Part shown: piece after piece, positions 10,478-18,418 of the stretch
Layout: every line of letters starts with the position of its first letter
Position numbering within the stretch: position 1 is the stretch's first letter
Assembly: GCF_002936955.1 (NCBI RefSeq)
Contig: NZ_MPZM01000003.1
Coordinates: 92,912 to 156,911 of the forward strand
Reading direction: 5' to 3'
DNA: 64,000 nucleotides
From: Oceanisphaera arctica
GTDB taxonomy: Bacteria; Pseudomonadota; Gammaproteobacteria; Enterobacterales; Aeromonadaceae
Made by a program: the position numbers and the translations under genes
Notes under the pieces: model-generated
The model's database searches: none
Told to the model about the DNA's origin: nothing
The model's input: the letters and a program-made list of their open reading frames with translations, nothing else

Positions 10478-11188
10478 TTATCTCAACCGATGCTTCTCGA
10501 GTTTAGTGTGACCACAGACTCTATAAAAAGCTTCCATCGAATCAAATATATCAGGCAGTTCATCCGATGCATACTCAGTAAAACCATCAGTATAATGCCT
10601 ACCTTGCTGTGTTTCATGGATGAAATCATATGCCCCAGCTCTTAAGTGACTAAGTTCAGCTAAGGCTTTTTCATAATCAATAGCTGCAACATAGAATTCC
10701 TTATCCAACTCAGCAACATCTACGATTAGTTTGTTAATCAACGTTTCATATACTGGAGGAAATGCCTGACCACCGCCGCCATTGTCTTCACGAACATATT
10801 GAAAAAGCTCTTTACCAGACGTTGAAGTTATTATTGAAAATTCTGTACTTTCAGGTTCCTCTTTGACTACTTCAATTAAGCTTCTAACTTTCAGCCAAGT
10901 CCAGTGATTCAACTCAACCTCTTCGGAAAGAAGCGTTTTTAATGCATTTTCTTTCCTAAATCTGGCATTGCGCTTTCGAATAACCTCAATAACTTCTTTT
11001 GCCAAAAACAATAATATGGCAACACCTATACTGATTGAAGTTGCGTCTACCCCTTGCGATAGATTCAAGAACTGGCTCGAACTATAAACTTTAATAACTA
11101 GCGAAAATATAAGATATGCGAATGCCAGCACTACAATGCCAAATAACACGCCTAATATTTCTGGCAACAGGTATTTTAATAATTTCAA
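10478..11188 (-). CDS. two-helix membrane protein of unknown function (integron cassette)
   Basis: The 236-residue protein has a hydrophobic helix at about residues 8-32 (LPEILGVLFGIVVLAFAYLI) and a second at about 50-65 (TSISIGVAILLFLAKEVI). A long polar, mostly helical C-terminal part would then lie in the cytoplasm. The layout resembles many small integron-borne and defence-associated membrane proteins, but no family was recognised. It starts about 24 bases from the cassette boundary and its TAA abuts the attC core. Confidence 0.6.
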   Translation of the reverse strand: MKLLKYLLPEILGVLFGIVVLAFAYLIFSLVIKVYSSSQFLNLSQGVDATSISIGVAILLFLAKEVIEVIRKRNARFRKENALKTLLSEEVELNHWTWLKVRSLIEVVKEEPESTEFSIITSTSGKELFQYVREDNGGGGQAFPPVYETLINKLIVDVAELDKEFYVAAIDYEKALAELSHLRAGAYDFIHETQQGRHYTDGFTEYASDELPDIFDSMEAFYRVCGHTKLEKHRLR

Positions 11189-11211
11189 TGTAACTCCAAC
11201 CTTATCGGAAA

Positions 11212-11338
11212 GCCTAACGCCGCATTAAGGTGTGAGCAACGCTACCACCAAACCTAAACCATTGCGCCATAAACACGAAACCCACCTAGAACTGAAAATG
11301 CCAAGCGTTGAGAATCATTCTTAAATGCTTTGTTATGT
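11212..11338. repeat. attC site between cassettes 2 and 3 of array 1
   Basis: The outer cores are GCCTAAC and GTTATGT. GCATTAAG at the left faces CTTAAATGC at the right, inside the cores. At 127 bases it is the longest attC of this array. Confidence 0.8.
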
Positions 11339-11381
11339 GGCTGTACAATAATACAACAGCTCTGATTTACAATCAGCACCC

Positions 11382-11903
11382 CTAATCTACAGTTTTTAAC
11401 TCGGGCGATGCTGTATACCAAATCTCATCTCTTTTAATTTTCGGTGGTTCGTAAATTTGCTCAGGCTCATTAGCAATGTCAATACCATAGTTTATTAGGA
11501 TATCGCGATGACGTCTTAGCGTTTGCTTAGATACATAGTGATTGGATATTTGACCTCTGAACCACAGTTCAGCAGTAAGCCAAACATTATATTTTTCACC
11601 TTGATGTATGCGCTTTAGCAAATTGTGAGGATGATTCTCAGGATATATAGGGTCAGGCACTTCAACATGTTTCTTAAATTCAACAATATGCATCTTAAGC
11701 TTTGAGCTATTATTCCAGTCATTAAAAAATGCTCTCGCTTCATCAATTGAGCTAAACTCAGCGGCTTTGCCCCAACCACACTTTCTCTTTTTTGCTGATA
11801 AATACAACGCACTATCATATTCATTAGGGCCATAAGGCCACCTATCAAAATGTGTCGGATCATATAAGCCTATGTTGAAAAAAGAACGATATTCAGTTGC
11901 CAC
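11382..11903 (-). CDS. cassette protein with helix-turn-helix-like C-terminus
   Basis: The 173-residue protein begins MATEYRSFFNIGLYDPTHF. Near residues 115-150 the stretch YVSKQTLRRHRDILINYG followed by IDI strongly resembles the C-terminal helix-turn-helix of filamentous-phage type replication initiators (gpII/RstA family). The N-terminal half is not recognisable as the nickase domain. It may be a fragment or a repurposed DNA-binding protein. This similarity is from memory of the family pattern, not a search. It occupies cassette 2 of the array. Confidence 0.5.
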   Translation of the reverse strand: MATEYRSFFNIGLYDPTHFDRWPYGPNEYDSALYLSAKKRKCGWGKAAEFSSIDEARAFFNDWNNSSKLKMHIVEFKKHVEVPDPIYPENHPHNLLKRIHQGEKYNVWLTAELWFRGQISNHYVSKQTLRRHRDILINYGIDIANEPEQIYEPPKIKRDEIWYTASPELKTVD

Positions 11904-11945
11904 TAGTTGCTCCTAAGTCAAATTTTCGGTTAATACATGATTTCC

Positions 11946-12019
11946 ACATAACACCTCAATAAGAGGTACGGATAGGAGCGTAGCGAGTGTTACGTATCCT
12001 TTTAATTGAATTGTTAGGT
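11946..12019. repeat. attC site between cassettes 1 and 2 of array 1
   Basis: A 74-base site with cores ACATAAC and GTTAGGT. The inner arms AGGTACGGATAGG and GTTACGTATCCTTTT pair imperfectly. GTTAGGTG at its right end is complementary to CACCTAAC at the attI junction (12551-12558). Confidence 0.8.
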
Positions 12020-12040
12020 GCTTTATACACCATAAGGATA

Positions 12041-12166
12041 ATGAACGTGGTTCCAAAACAACCAAAAAATACTACAGATGCAGGTGAAATAGTTGTACAA
12101 GTTATCATGTGGGTAGCTATTATTTTAAGTAGTTTAGCATACCTACCACCACTAATAGGGTCGTGA
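12041..12166 (+). CDS. candidate 41-residue single-span membrane peptide
   Basis: ATG 12041 follows AAGGATA by a few bases. The peptide begins MNVVPKQPKNTTDAGEIVVQ, then has a hydrophobic span IMWVAIILSSLAYLPPLIG and stops. It begins 22 bases after the attC core, the usual distance for a cassette gene. The longer frame on the other strand in this place runs through the attC and lacks a proper start, so I favour this small gene. Confidence 0.4.
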   Translation: MNVVPKQPKNTTDAGEIVVQVIMWVAIILSSLAYLPPLIGS

Positions 12167-12185
12167 TTATTACAGGGGTAGTGTG

Positions 12186-12494
12186 TTTTCAAAAAGCATT
12201 TGAAATAGTGCTTTTGTTTATAACCTTGAAAATAACCATTAGTTGTTAACTTATAACCAATACCTTCCTGTATAACAAAACCTTGAGCTTCAAGCTCTTT
12301 AAAATAGGAGATAGTATAAAAACCAACAGTACCTTTTGTTATTTTCTTTAACGTAGGTATATCGTAATCACGTATTACAGCAAACGAAGTATGAGTTAAA
12401 TTACTTAGAGAGTATCATGGTTATCTACATACTCCGAGAAGATTTTAGTTAAAAGTTGACTAGATATACTGTGATCTATTTTAATCGGATGCAC
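12186..12494 (-). pseudogene. degraded small winged-helix-like gene in cassette 1
   Basis: Read from GTG 12494, the frame gives VHPIKIDHSISSQLLTKIF and so on to NHDTL, then a stop. A one-base shift continues as SNLTHTSFAVIRDYDIPTL and then ISYFKELEAQGFVIQEG and GYKLTTNGYFQG. Joined, it reads like one protein with a winged-helix pattern (helix, KELEAQGFV recognition region, then a beta wing). No ATG supports an intact gene. I infer a frameshifted cassette gene; the family is not identified. Confidence 0.4.
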
Positions 12495-12551
12495 GGGTAA
12501 CCCCTTTTAAAGTGAGTGCTAAGTGTACAAGAGAGTGAGTACCCTTTAAAC

Positions 12552-12620
12552 ACCTAACATTTTAATAGTGAGCATGCGCATATATGTTCATGAGCATGCA
12601 TCCAATAAAATCCATAAACA
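12552..12620. other. attI site of integron platform 1
   Basis: The core ACCTAAC (GTTAGGT on the other strand, fitting GTTRRRY) marks the junction between the leader and the first cassette. The bases to its right, AACATTTTAATAGTG followed by GCATGCGCATA, recur at the second platform (57997 onward) with one mismatch in the first 27. Placement between the cassettes and a divergent integrase is the normal integron order. Confidence 0.75.
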
Positions 12621-12800
12621 AATGATAATAAGACCTTTTTCCTCTTTTAGAGCAATAAATCCTCGATCAAAATGAGCATGCTCATAATCATCATTACTTT
12701 ACACGTTATCTAAATCATTTCATTCTAACACCATCAATTTACGACATTTTTCTACATCTGGCTGCTGTACACGCGCAAGCTTTGTTGATAACGCGCATGC
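12570..12800. repeat. repeated GCATGC palindromes in the integron leader
   Basis: Four copies of a GAGCATGC/GCGCATGC element occur in the leader: near 12570, 12592, 12674 (GAGCATGCTC, perfect) and 12793. Similar palindromes occur in the second leader (GCGCATGCGC at 58011; CACGCATGCGTG at 58115-58126). They may be protein-binding sites governing the integrase or the cassette promoter. Confidence 0.45.
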
Positions 12801-12822
12801 AAACTTCACAGCTTGCAATATG

Positions 12823-12838
12823 CTGTATATACATACAG
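12823..12838. promoter_or_regulatory. LexA box (SOS operator) in the integrase promoter
   Basis: CTGTATATACATACAG fits CTGT-N8-ACAG exactly. It lies 22 bases before the integrase ATG, with AAGGAG between. SOS control of integron integrases through LexA is established in Vibrio and class 1 integrons, so this site indicates the same logic here. Confidence 0.88.
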
Positions 12839-12860
12839 CCACCAACAAAAAGGAGCTGCT

Positions 12861-13598
12861 ATGGCTGCCAGTCCTTTTTTGAATCGCATTCGCCGGGAGC
12901 TGCGCCTGGGTGGCTACAGCATGAGAACCGAAAAAACCTACCTGCACTGGATCAAACGGTATATTCGGTTTCATCGATTTCGACATCCAGCCGACATGGG
13001 TGGGCCGGAGGTGCGCAGTTTTCTCACCTGGCTGGCCGCCGATTGTCATGTTGCCGTCAACACACAGAAAACCGCTCTCAATGCCCTGGCCTTTATGTAT
13101 CACAAAGTGCTGAATATTGAGCTTGGCGAGCTGGATTTTCACCGAGCCACTCAATATCGCAGCCTTCCTGTCGTGCTTACCCAGGCCGAAGTAGCATTAA
13201 TCCTTAAACATCTGGATGAACGCAACCAGCTGATTTTCTCTTTGCTTTATGGCAGTGGACTGAGAATCACGGAGTGCCTGCGGCTTCGTGTGTAGGATAT
13301 TGGCTTTAGCGACGGCTCTGTCACAGTGCGTAACGGCAAGGGTAATAAAGACCGAAAAACCATGTTAAGCCACCGGCTTCACGGCATGCTGCACCAGCAG
13401 ATAGAAAGCGCCTTGTCGATCCAGCAGGCAGATAACCTGAAAGGCGTCGGCCCATCGCTCCCCTTCGCCCTTGGCAAAAAATATCCTAATGCCTTTCGGC
13501 AACCGGCCTGGATGTTTGTTTTCCCGTCCGTCAGTTTGTGCAAGCACCCCATTACCGGTGGGGGGGTTGCCGGCACGGATAAAAATCAATCACATTAA
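12861..13598 (+). pseudogene. intI: integron integrase, inactivated
   Basis: The frame encodes a tyrosine recombinase of the IntI type: N-terminal SAM-like domain (FLNRIRRELRLGGYSMRTEK), box I with the first catalytic Arg (LLYGSGLRITECLRLRV), and the IntI-specific extra segment (GKKYPNAFRQPAWMFVFPS). Two lesions are visible. A TAG at 13293-13295 interrupts the frame right after box I. After HPITG near 13555 the sequence no longer matches, so roughly the last 75 residues, with HxxR, the second His and the nucleophilic Tyr, are missing. It cannot be an active recombinase. It reads away from the cassettes, as usual. Confidence 0.9.
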
Positions 13599-13721
13599 TC
13601 CATCGTTTTAAACAGCGCCCACGCTACCGCCGGACCTAGCAGGCGATCGGTCTGGTTGCAAATCTATAATTTTGCGTCTTATTTTGACGCACTGGCGGAT
13701 TATTTCAATTGAGACCTATAT

Positions 13722-13746
13722 AAAAATGGCCCGCAGTGCGGGCCAA
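13722..13746 (-). terminator. terminator after phoD
   Basis: On the minus strand GGCCCGC pairs with GCGGGCC and is followed by ATTTTTA. It lies 19 bases after the phoD stop. Confidence 0.85.
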
Positions 13747-13764
13747 ATGCTTTTGGCGGGGTGA

Positions 13765-15294
13765 TCAGGCGGGTTGCAGTACCTTGGTAAACAGGGTTTC
13801 GTTGTTGAGATCCTTGAGGGTAACGGTCATGGCCCGGCTTTGGGCGTCGATGTCCACCTGACCAAAGAACTGCAGGCCGGCCAGGGGCGACAGGTTTTGT
13901 GTGGCGGGTGACTTCTCGTACACCACCTGCAGGCCAAAGGTATCGTCTGGTTTGCCGGGGCCGAAGCTGCCGGCATTCAGCGGGCCCGACACAAATTCCC
14001 AGAACGGCGCAAAGTCATTAAAGCTGGCCTTGTCCGGGTCATAATAGTGTGCCGCGGTGTAGTGCACGTCGGCGGTAAACCACACCAGGTTCTTAATGCC
14101 GGCGTCTTTAATGCCCTTGAGCAGCCGGGCAATTTCCAGCTCCCTGCCCTTTGCCGGGCCGTGGTCACCGTTGGCCACCGCCTCCCATTTGGTATCACCG
14201 TCGGCTACCTGCAGCCCCAGCGGCATGTCGCAGAACACCGCCTTCCAGGTGGCGGTTGAGGCTTTCAGTTGCGCCAGCAGCCAGTCCACCTGGGTTGTTC
14301 CCAGAATGGCGGTGTCTGTGCCCGGCTCTGTTTGCAGGTTTTCAGTGTTGGGGCCACGGTAAGAGCGCATGTCGAGCACAAAGCGGTCCAGCAGCGGGCC
14401 GAACGGCAGGCTGCGATAGACTTGTTCACTGCCTTCGGGGCCGCTGCGGCGAATGGGCGCATAGTCGAAAAAAGCCCGGGTGGCGCGGGCCTGTAACAGG
14501 GTGGTGCTTTTCACCTGGTAGCGGGCATCGCCGGTGAGGTCTTTTGAGGCGGAATAGTTGTTCACCACTTCGTGATCGTCCCACTGCCATATCTGGGCCA
14601 CCCGGCTGTTGAACAGCCGCACGTTCTCGTCCATCAGGTTATAGCGATAGCGGCCACGGAACTCGTTGAGGGTTTCGGCCACCTTGCTGACCTCGGGCGT
14701 GACCAGATTTTTCCACACCTTGCCCTCTTCCACCTCGATGCGCTCGGGAATGGGGCCATCGGCATAGATGGTGTCGCCGCTGTGAACGAAAAAGTCGGGC
14801 TCCTGCTCGGCCATGGTGCGGTAAATTTTCATGCCGCCCACTTCCGGGTTAATACCAAACCCCTGCCCGGCGGTATCACCGGACCAGAGAAAGCGCACCG
14901 GGCCAACGGCGATGGGCGCCGTCATAAAACTGCCGCTCACCCACTCGGATAACTCGCCATTACCGGCATCGCTGTAGCCTACCCGCACATGAATGCGACG
15001 ACCGGCGGGCAGGCCGGTCAGCTCTACCCGGCTGGTGAAATCGCTGGGCGACAAGGCCCAGGGTCCGCGCACCCGCCTGGGCTTGGCAAAGCGGTTGTCG
15101 GTGTCCCACTCCACCCACATACGGGCCGGGCGATCGCTGCGGCCCCACACTATGGCGCTGTTGGCGAGCACATCGCCAACCTGAATGCCGCTTTTCTGCT
15201 GCGGCCGGCCGCTGGCCGCCATGGCCGGCGTTTTGCTCAGCAGCAGACCCCCGCCCAGTACCGCCATACCCTGAAGAAAGTCGCGTCGTTTCAT
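13765..15294 (-). CDS. phoD: alkaline phosphatase D / phosphodiesterase, Tat-exported
   Basis: PhoD-family enzymes hydrolyse phosphate mono- and diesters outside the cytoplasm using a metal cluster. The start at 15294 gives MKRRDFLQGMAVLGGG, a twin-arginine signal, so export is folded through Tat. The mature part has the N-terminal Fn3-like domain (about residues 35-130) and the metallophosphatase core: FLWSGDTAGQG, FVHSGDTIYADGP, WDDHEVVNNY and WFTADVHYTA. Total length is 509 residues, normal for the family. It stands alone with its own terminator; no clear Pho box was found. Confidence 0.9.
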   Translation of the reverse strand: MKRRDFLQGMAVLGGGLLLSKTPAMAASGRPQQKSGIQVGDVLANSAIVWGRSDRPARMWVEWDTDNRFAKPRRVRGPWALSPSDFTSRVELTGLPAGRRIHVRVGYSDAGNGELSEWVSGSFMTAPIAVGPVRFLWSGDTAGQGFGINPEVGGMKIYRTMAEQEPDFFVHSGDTIYADGPIPERIEVEEGKVWKNLVTPEVSKVAETLNEFRGRYRYNLMDENVRLFNSRVAQIWQWDDHEVVNNYSASKDLTGDARYQVKSTTLLQARATRAFFDYAPIRRSGPEGSEQVYRSLPFGPLLDRFVLDMRSYRGPNTENLQTEPGTDTAILGTTQVDWLLAQLKASTATWKAVFCDMPLGLQVADGDTKWEAVANGDHGPAKGRELEIARLLKGIKDAGIKNLVWFTADVHYTAAHYYDPDKASFNDFAPFWEFVSGPLNAGSFGPGKPDDTFGLQVVYEKSPATQNLSPLAGLQFFGQVDIDAQSRAMTVTLKDLNNETLFTKVLQPA

Positions 15295-15512
15295 ATCATT
15301 CTCTGCTTCGATAACAAAAGAGCCACTGTAGAAGCCAAAGATGAACATCGGGTAAAGATTCGATGACGAATTGAAGACAATGAATTGAAGCTAGCCATGA
15401 GCCGAATGTAGGGAGTGATCGGCTCTGCTCACCTCACTCCTGCAGCAGCAGGCACAAACGCCTATGCAGGACCACTTTAGTGGGGCAAATAAATCTTCAA
15501 ACGCACACATCT

Positions 15513-15640
15513 CCCGACTGAAGTCGGGCCAAAAAGATAATTCTGACCTGCCTGCCGCCCTCTTGGTCGAATAAATTCGACCCTACGAAAAACGACGATA
15601 CCTAAGCTCCGTAGGCGCCAACTGAAGTGGCGGCTATCGG
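15513..15640. repeat. cluster of small palindromic repeats
   Basis: The intergenic stretch before tus holds CCCGACTGAAGTCGGG (15513-15528), GGTCGAATAAATTCGACC followed by CTACG (15565-15587), and GCCAACTGAAGTGGC near 15617. They share the plan of the GGTCCACTGAAGTGGACCCTACGG elements near 61.2 and 61.4 kb. The rest of 15349-15880 shows no supportable gene. Confidence 0.6.
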
Positions 15641-15897
15641 GACACCCAATACAGTAACCCCTCCCCTTGCGTTTCACCTCGCTGTTATCCCGGTGATATC
15701 GAGGCTAAGGGGAGGGAGCAAAAAAACACAAATGCGCACATGCATGCATTATGTAAAATAAAGGCGATATATCTCCTTTGAAACCTCACTTAATGTGAAG
15801 AGCAAAACCTCCAAGAGTAAAAACCTACCTACCGATATTTGCCCTGCAAAGCCAAACTGTTGCGCCGGGCCTTGCCGACTGCTACATTCAAATACTT

Positions 15898-15920
15898 CAT
15901 TTGTATGTTGGCATAATATT
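15898..15920. promoter_or_regulatory. candidate replication terminator (Ter) site
   Basis: GTATGTTGGCATAATATT lies directly before the tus start. It shares GTATGTTG with E. coli Ter sites (GTATGTTGTAACTAA) but differs in the second half. In E. coli TerB sits in the same place in the tus promoter and Tus binding represses its own gene, so the position supports the call. Confidence 0.5.
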
Positions 15921-16826
15921 ATGTTTACTCCTGCGGCCCGACTGCGTCATACCTTTTGTGAACTCGAATCCGCCATGGCGGCCTTGTCTGGTCTGATCAC
16001 ACAGGCGGCCGACGCGGTGCCGGTCAACGCCTGCTGCTTCCCCCTGCCCGATGTGGCCAGCGGCAACGAGCACGAGCCGGTCACGCAAATCGAAGTGTCC
16101 CGGCTCGACGATGCGGCGGCAATAACGGCCGCGCTCGACGGTTATCGTCAGTGGTATATCCGACCCGGCTGCTCAACCAAGGCCAGCTTTCGCCTGCCGG
16201 GTTATCTGGTGCTGCCAACGGCCCTCAAGCCGGAACTGCAGGCGCTGACCGAAGACATCAACCGGCTCAAGGGAGAGTTTCGGGCGCAAGTGCAGGAGGC
16301 CGAGGGGCGCGACAAGAAGTTTGCCCTGGTGCACGACACCCTGCCCGGCCTCATTACCCTGCAGGTTTACCGCCATCTGGTGCTGCTGCCGCATTCTGTG
16401 TCGCGGCTGGGCTTTACCTGGGCCAACAAGCAGATCATCCAGAAAATAGATAAAGACAAACTCGTCAAGCAGCTCAGCGACGCCCGACTCTCCCCCCCGC
16501 CGTTGACGGATGCCGAAACCTGGATCCAGTGTGTCGACCGGGAAATCTACGACGTGAAGCGGCTGCCGCCTGGCGTCGAGCTGCGCCTGCGTCGACCGGT
16601 CAAGACCCATCCCATGGTCAATGTACGCTGGAGCGAAGAGCTCACCCCGCGCCAGCAACAGGTCAAGGCACACCTGCCGCTGCTGCTATGCCAGGACGAG
16701 CTGCCGGCGGTCACCGCGCTCGGTAACTACCCGCCCTCCACTACCCGCAAGCGCCGGGCCGCTCGCATCACCGACGAGCCGCTGATCCCCCGCCTGCATA
16801 TCTATCCTTATCGGCCGGAGTCTTGA
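15921..16826 (+). CDS. tus: DNA replication terminus site-binding protein Tus
   Basis: Tus binds Ter sites and stops forks in one direction by blocking the DnaB helicase. From ATG 15921 the protein is 301 residues, against 309 in E. coli. Family blocks seen are LPGLITLQVYRHL, LGFTWANKQIIQKI (compare FGWANKHIIKN), LRLRRPVKTHPMVNV and the C-terminus IPRLHIYPY. The frame is open about 42 codons upstream, but that part is Cys-rich and unlike Tus, and the candidate Ter lies there, so the shorter start is preferred. The gene implies this window is near the replication terminus. Confidence 0.92.
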   Translation: MFTPAARLRHTFCELESAMAALSGLITQAADAVPVNACCFPLPDVASGNEHEPVTQIEVSRLDDAAAITAALDGYRQWYIRPGCSTKASFRLPGYLVLPTALKPELQALTEDINRLKGEFRAQVQEAEGRDKKFALVHDTLPGLITLQVYRHLVLLPHSVSRLGFTWANKQIIQKIDKDKLVKQLSDARLSPPPLTDAETWIQCVDREIYDVKRLPPGVELRLRRPVKTHPMVNVRWSEELTPRQQQVKAHLPLLLCQDELPAVTALGNYPPSTTRKRRAARITDEPLIPRLHIYPYRPES

Positions 16827-17036
16827 TACGCATTCAGTGAATCCCAGCCCTGAGAACCCCACCCTTATGTCTGTGGTGCCGTAGCCAAAGGGGAGCAGTG
16901 CATTGGGATTCGTTCCTCATACATCCTACAGGGTACGGAACCGTGGTGTTTAGCGGGATATGCCGACTGATGGTATCTACCAGCAGGGTGGGTCGATTGA
17001 AATCTCCCCTATGAATCAGATGCTTATCTGTGATCC

Positions 17037-17063
17037 AGGCGCCATCTATCGGCGCCGGTTTTT
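17037..17063 (+). terminator. candidate terminator between tus and the MFS gene
   Basis: GGCGCC, a short loop, GGCGCC and then GGTTTTTG form a hairpin with a T run. It lies 210 bases after tus and just before the Fur box, so it may separate the two transcription units. Most of the 16827-17036 stretch shows nothing else recognisable. Confidence 0.5.
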
Positions 17064-17064
17064 G

Positions 17065-17083
17065 CATGATAATCATTATCATG
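17065..17083. promoter_or_regulatory. Fur box
   Basis: CATGATAATCATTATCATG is a 19-base palindrome matching the Fur consensus GATAATGATAATCATTATC in its core. It lies about 38 bases before the MFS transporter start and predicts iron-repressed expression. Confidence 0.85.
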
Positions 17084-17120
17084 TTTAAATCGCCTCCCCT
17101 GACTATATCTGGATCAATCC

Positions 17121-18323
17121 ATGGGTCTGCCCCTTTCATTGTTGCTGTTGCTGGCCTGCCTCGCCGGCCTCACCCCCCTGGCCATAGACATGTATCTGCC
17201 CAGCCTGCCGACCATAGCGCACGACTTTGGCGTGCCAGTGGCGCAGGCTCAGCTCACCATCAGCGTGTTTCTGGCGGGCTTTGCAGGGGGACAGCTGTTT
17301 TACGGCCCCCTGGCCGATGCGGTAGGCCGCAAGCCGGTGATGATCGGAGGGCTGCTGCTGTTCACCCTGGCAAGCCTGGGTTGTGCCAACGCCGATGATA
17401 TCGAAACACTAATGGCCTTTCGTCTGCTGCAGGCCATCGGCGGCGCGGCGGGATCCGTGGTGCTTAACGCCCTGCTAAGGGACATGTTCGAGCGGGACAT
17501 GTTCGCCAAGGTAATGTCGATGGTAATACTCGTGATGACCCTGGCTCCGCTGCTCGCTCCCCTGCTGGGCGGCTATCTGCTGCTGGTCGCGAGCTGGCAC
17601 AGCATCTTTGTTCTGCTCGCCGCCATCGGCCTGGCGGTAACGGTGGCGCTGGCCCTCAAGATACCCGAAACTCTCAAGCCCGAGCTGCGCCAGCCCTTTC
17701 GCTTGTTGCCGGTATTACACAACTACGCCAAGGTACTTCGCCACCGGGCTGCACAGGGCTATATACTGTGCGGCGCCCTCACCACCGCCTCCATGTTCTC
17801 CTTTATCTCCGGCTCGCCGCTGGTGTATATCGAGCTGTTCGACGTGCCGGCCCAACACTACGGCCTGCTGTTCGGCATGAATATTCTGCTGATGATGGTG
17901 CTCAGCTTCGCCAACAGCCGCCTGGTCAAAACCCTGGGCAGTGATCGCCTGCTCAGAATCGGTCTCACCCTGGCGGCCATTGCCGCCATCGGCCTTATCT
18001 TCAACGCCAGCACCGGCTTTGGCGGCCTTTGGGGCATAGCCCTGCCGGTCACGTTGCTGATCGCCCAGGTAAGTCTGATCGGCGCCAATGCCATGGCCGG
18101 CCTGCTCAGTCATTTTCCCGAGACAGCCGGCACCGCCTCCGCCCTGGCGGGCACCTGCCGCTTCGGCCTTGGGGCCGTGGCCACCTTCGCGGTCAACGCC
18201 AGTCATGTGTCCTCGGCGCTGCCCATGGCAACGGTAATGACGCTCTGTACCTGGGTGGCGCTTGGCAGTTACTGGCTGCTGGTGCACCCAGCTCTGAAAA
18301 GGTCAGTCCAGATACCACAGTAA
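17121..18323 (+). CDS. Bcr/CflA-family MFS efflux transporter, Fur-regulated
   Basis: The 400-residue protein has the 12-helix pattern of drug/proton antiporters. LAIDMYLPSLPTIAHDF at helix 1 is the hallmark of the Bcr/CflA subfamily, and YGPLADAVGRKPVM is MFS motif A between helices 2 and 3. Family members export drugs or, in several bacteria, siderophores. The Fur box immediately upstream makes a role in iron metabolism, probably siderophore export, the best inference, but no siderophore biosynthesis genes are in the window. Confidence 0.85.
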   Translation: MGLPLSLLLLLACLAGLTPLAIDMYLPSLPTIAHDFGVPVAQAQLTISVFLAGFAGGQLFYGPLADAVGRKPVMIGGLLLFTLASLGCANADDIETLMAFRLLQAIGGAAGSVVLNALLRDMFERDMFAKVMSMVILVMTLAPLLAPLLGGYLLLVASWHSIFVLLAAIGLAVTVALALKIPETLKPELRQPFRLLPVLHNYAKVLRHRAAQGYILCGALTTASMFSFISGSPLVYIELFDVPAQHYGLLFGMNILLMMVLSFANSRLVKTLGSDRLLRIGLTLAAIAAIGLIFNASTGFGGLWGIALPVTLLIAQVSLIGANAMAGLLSHFPETAGTASALAGTCRFGLGAVATFAVNASHVSSALPMATVMTLCTWVALGSYWLLVHPALKRSVQIPQ

Positions 18324-18418
18324 AAGCCGTTTTTTAATGAGGGCACAGATGATATAACTAGGGGCTGTCGCCCTCTGCGACCCGAAGACACTCTTTACTA
18401 CAAGGATTTAACAAGACT

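Noticed and set aside
11956..12192. Minus-strand frame of 78 codons
   Set aside because: It starts at TTG and runs straight through an attC site; its upstream part belongs to a frameshifted cassette gene.
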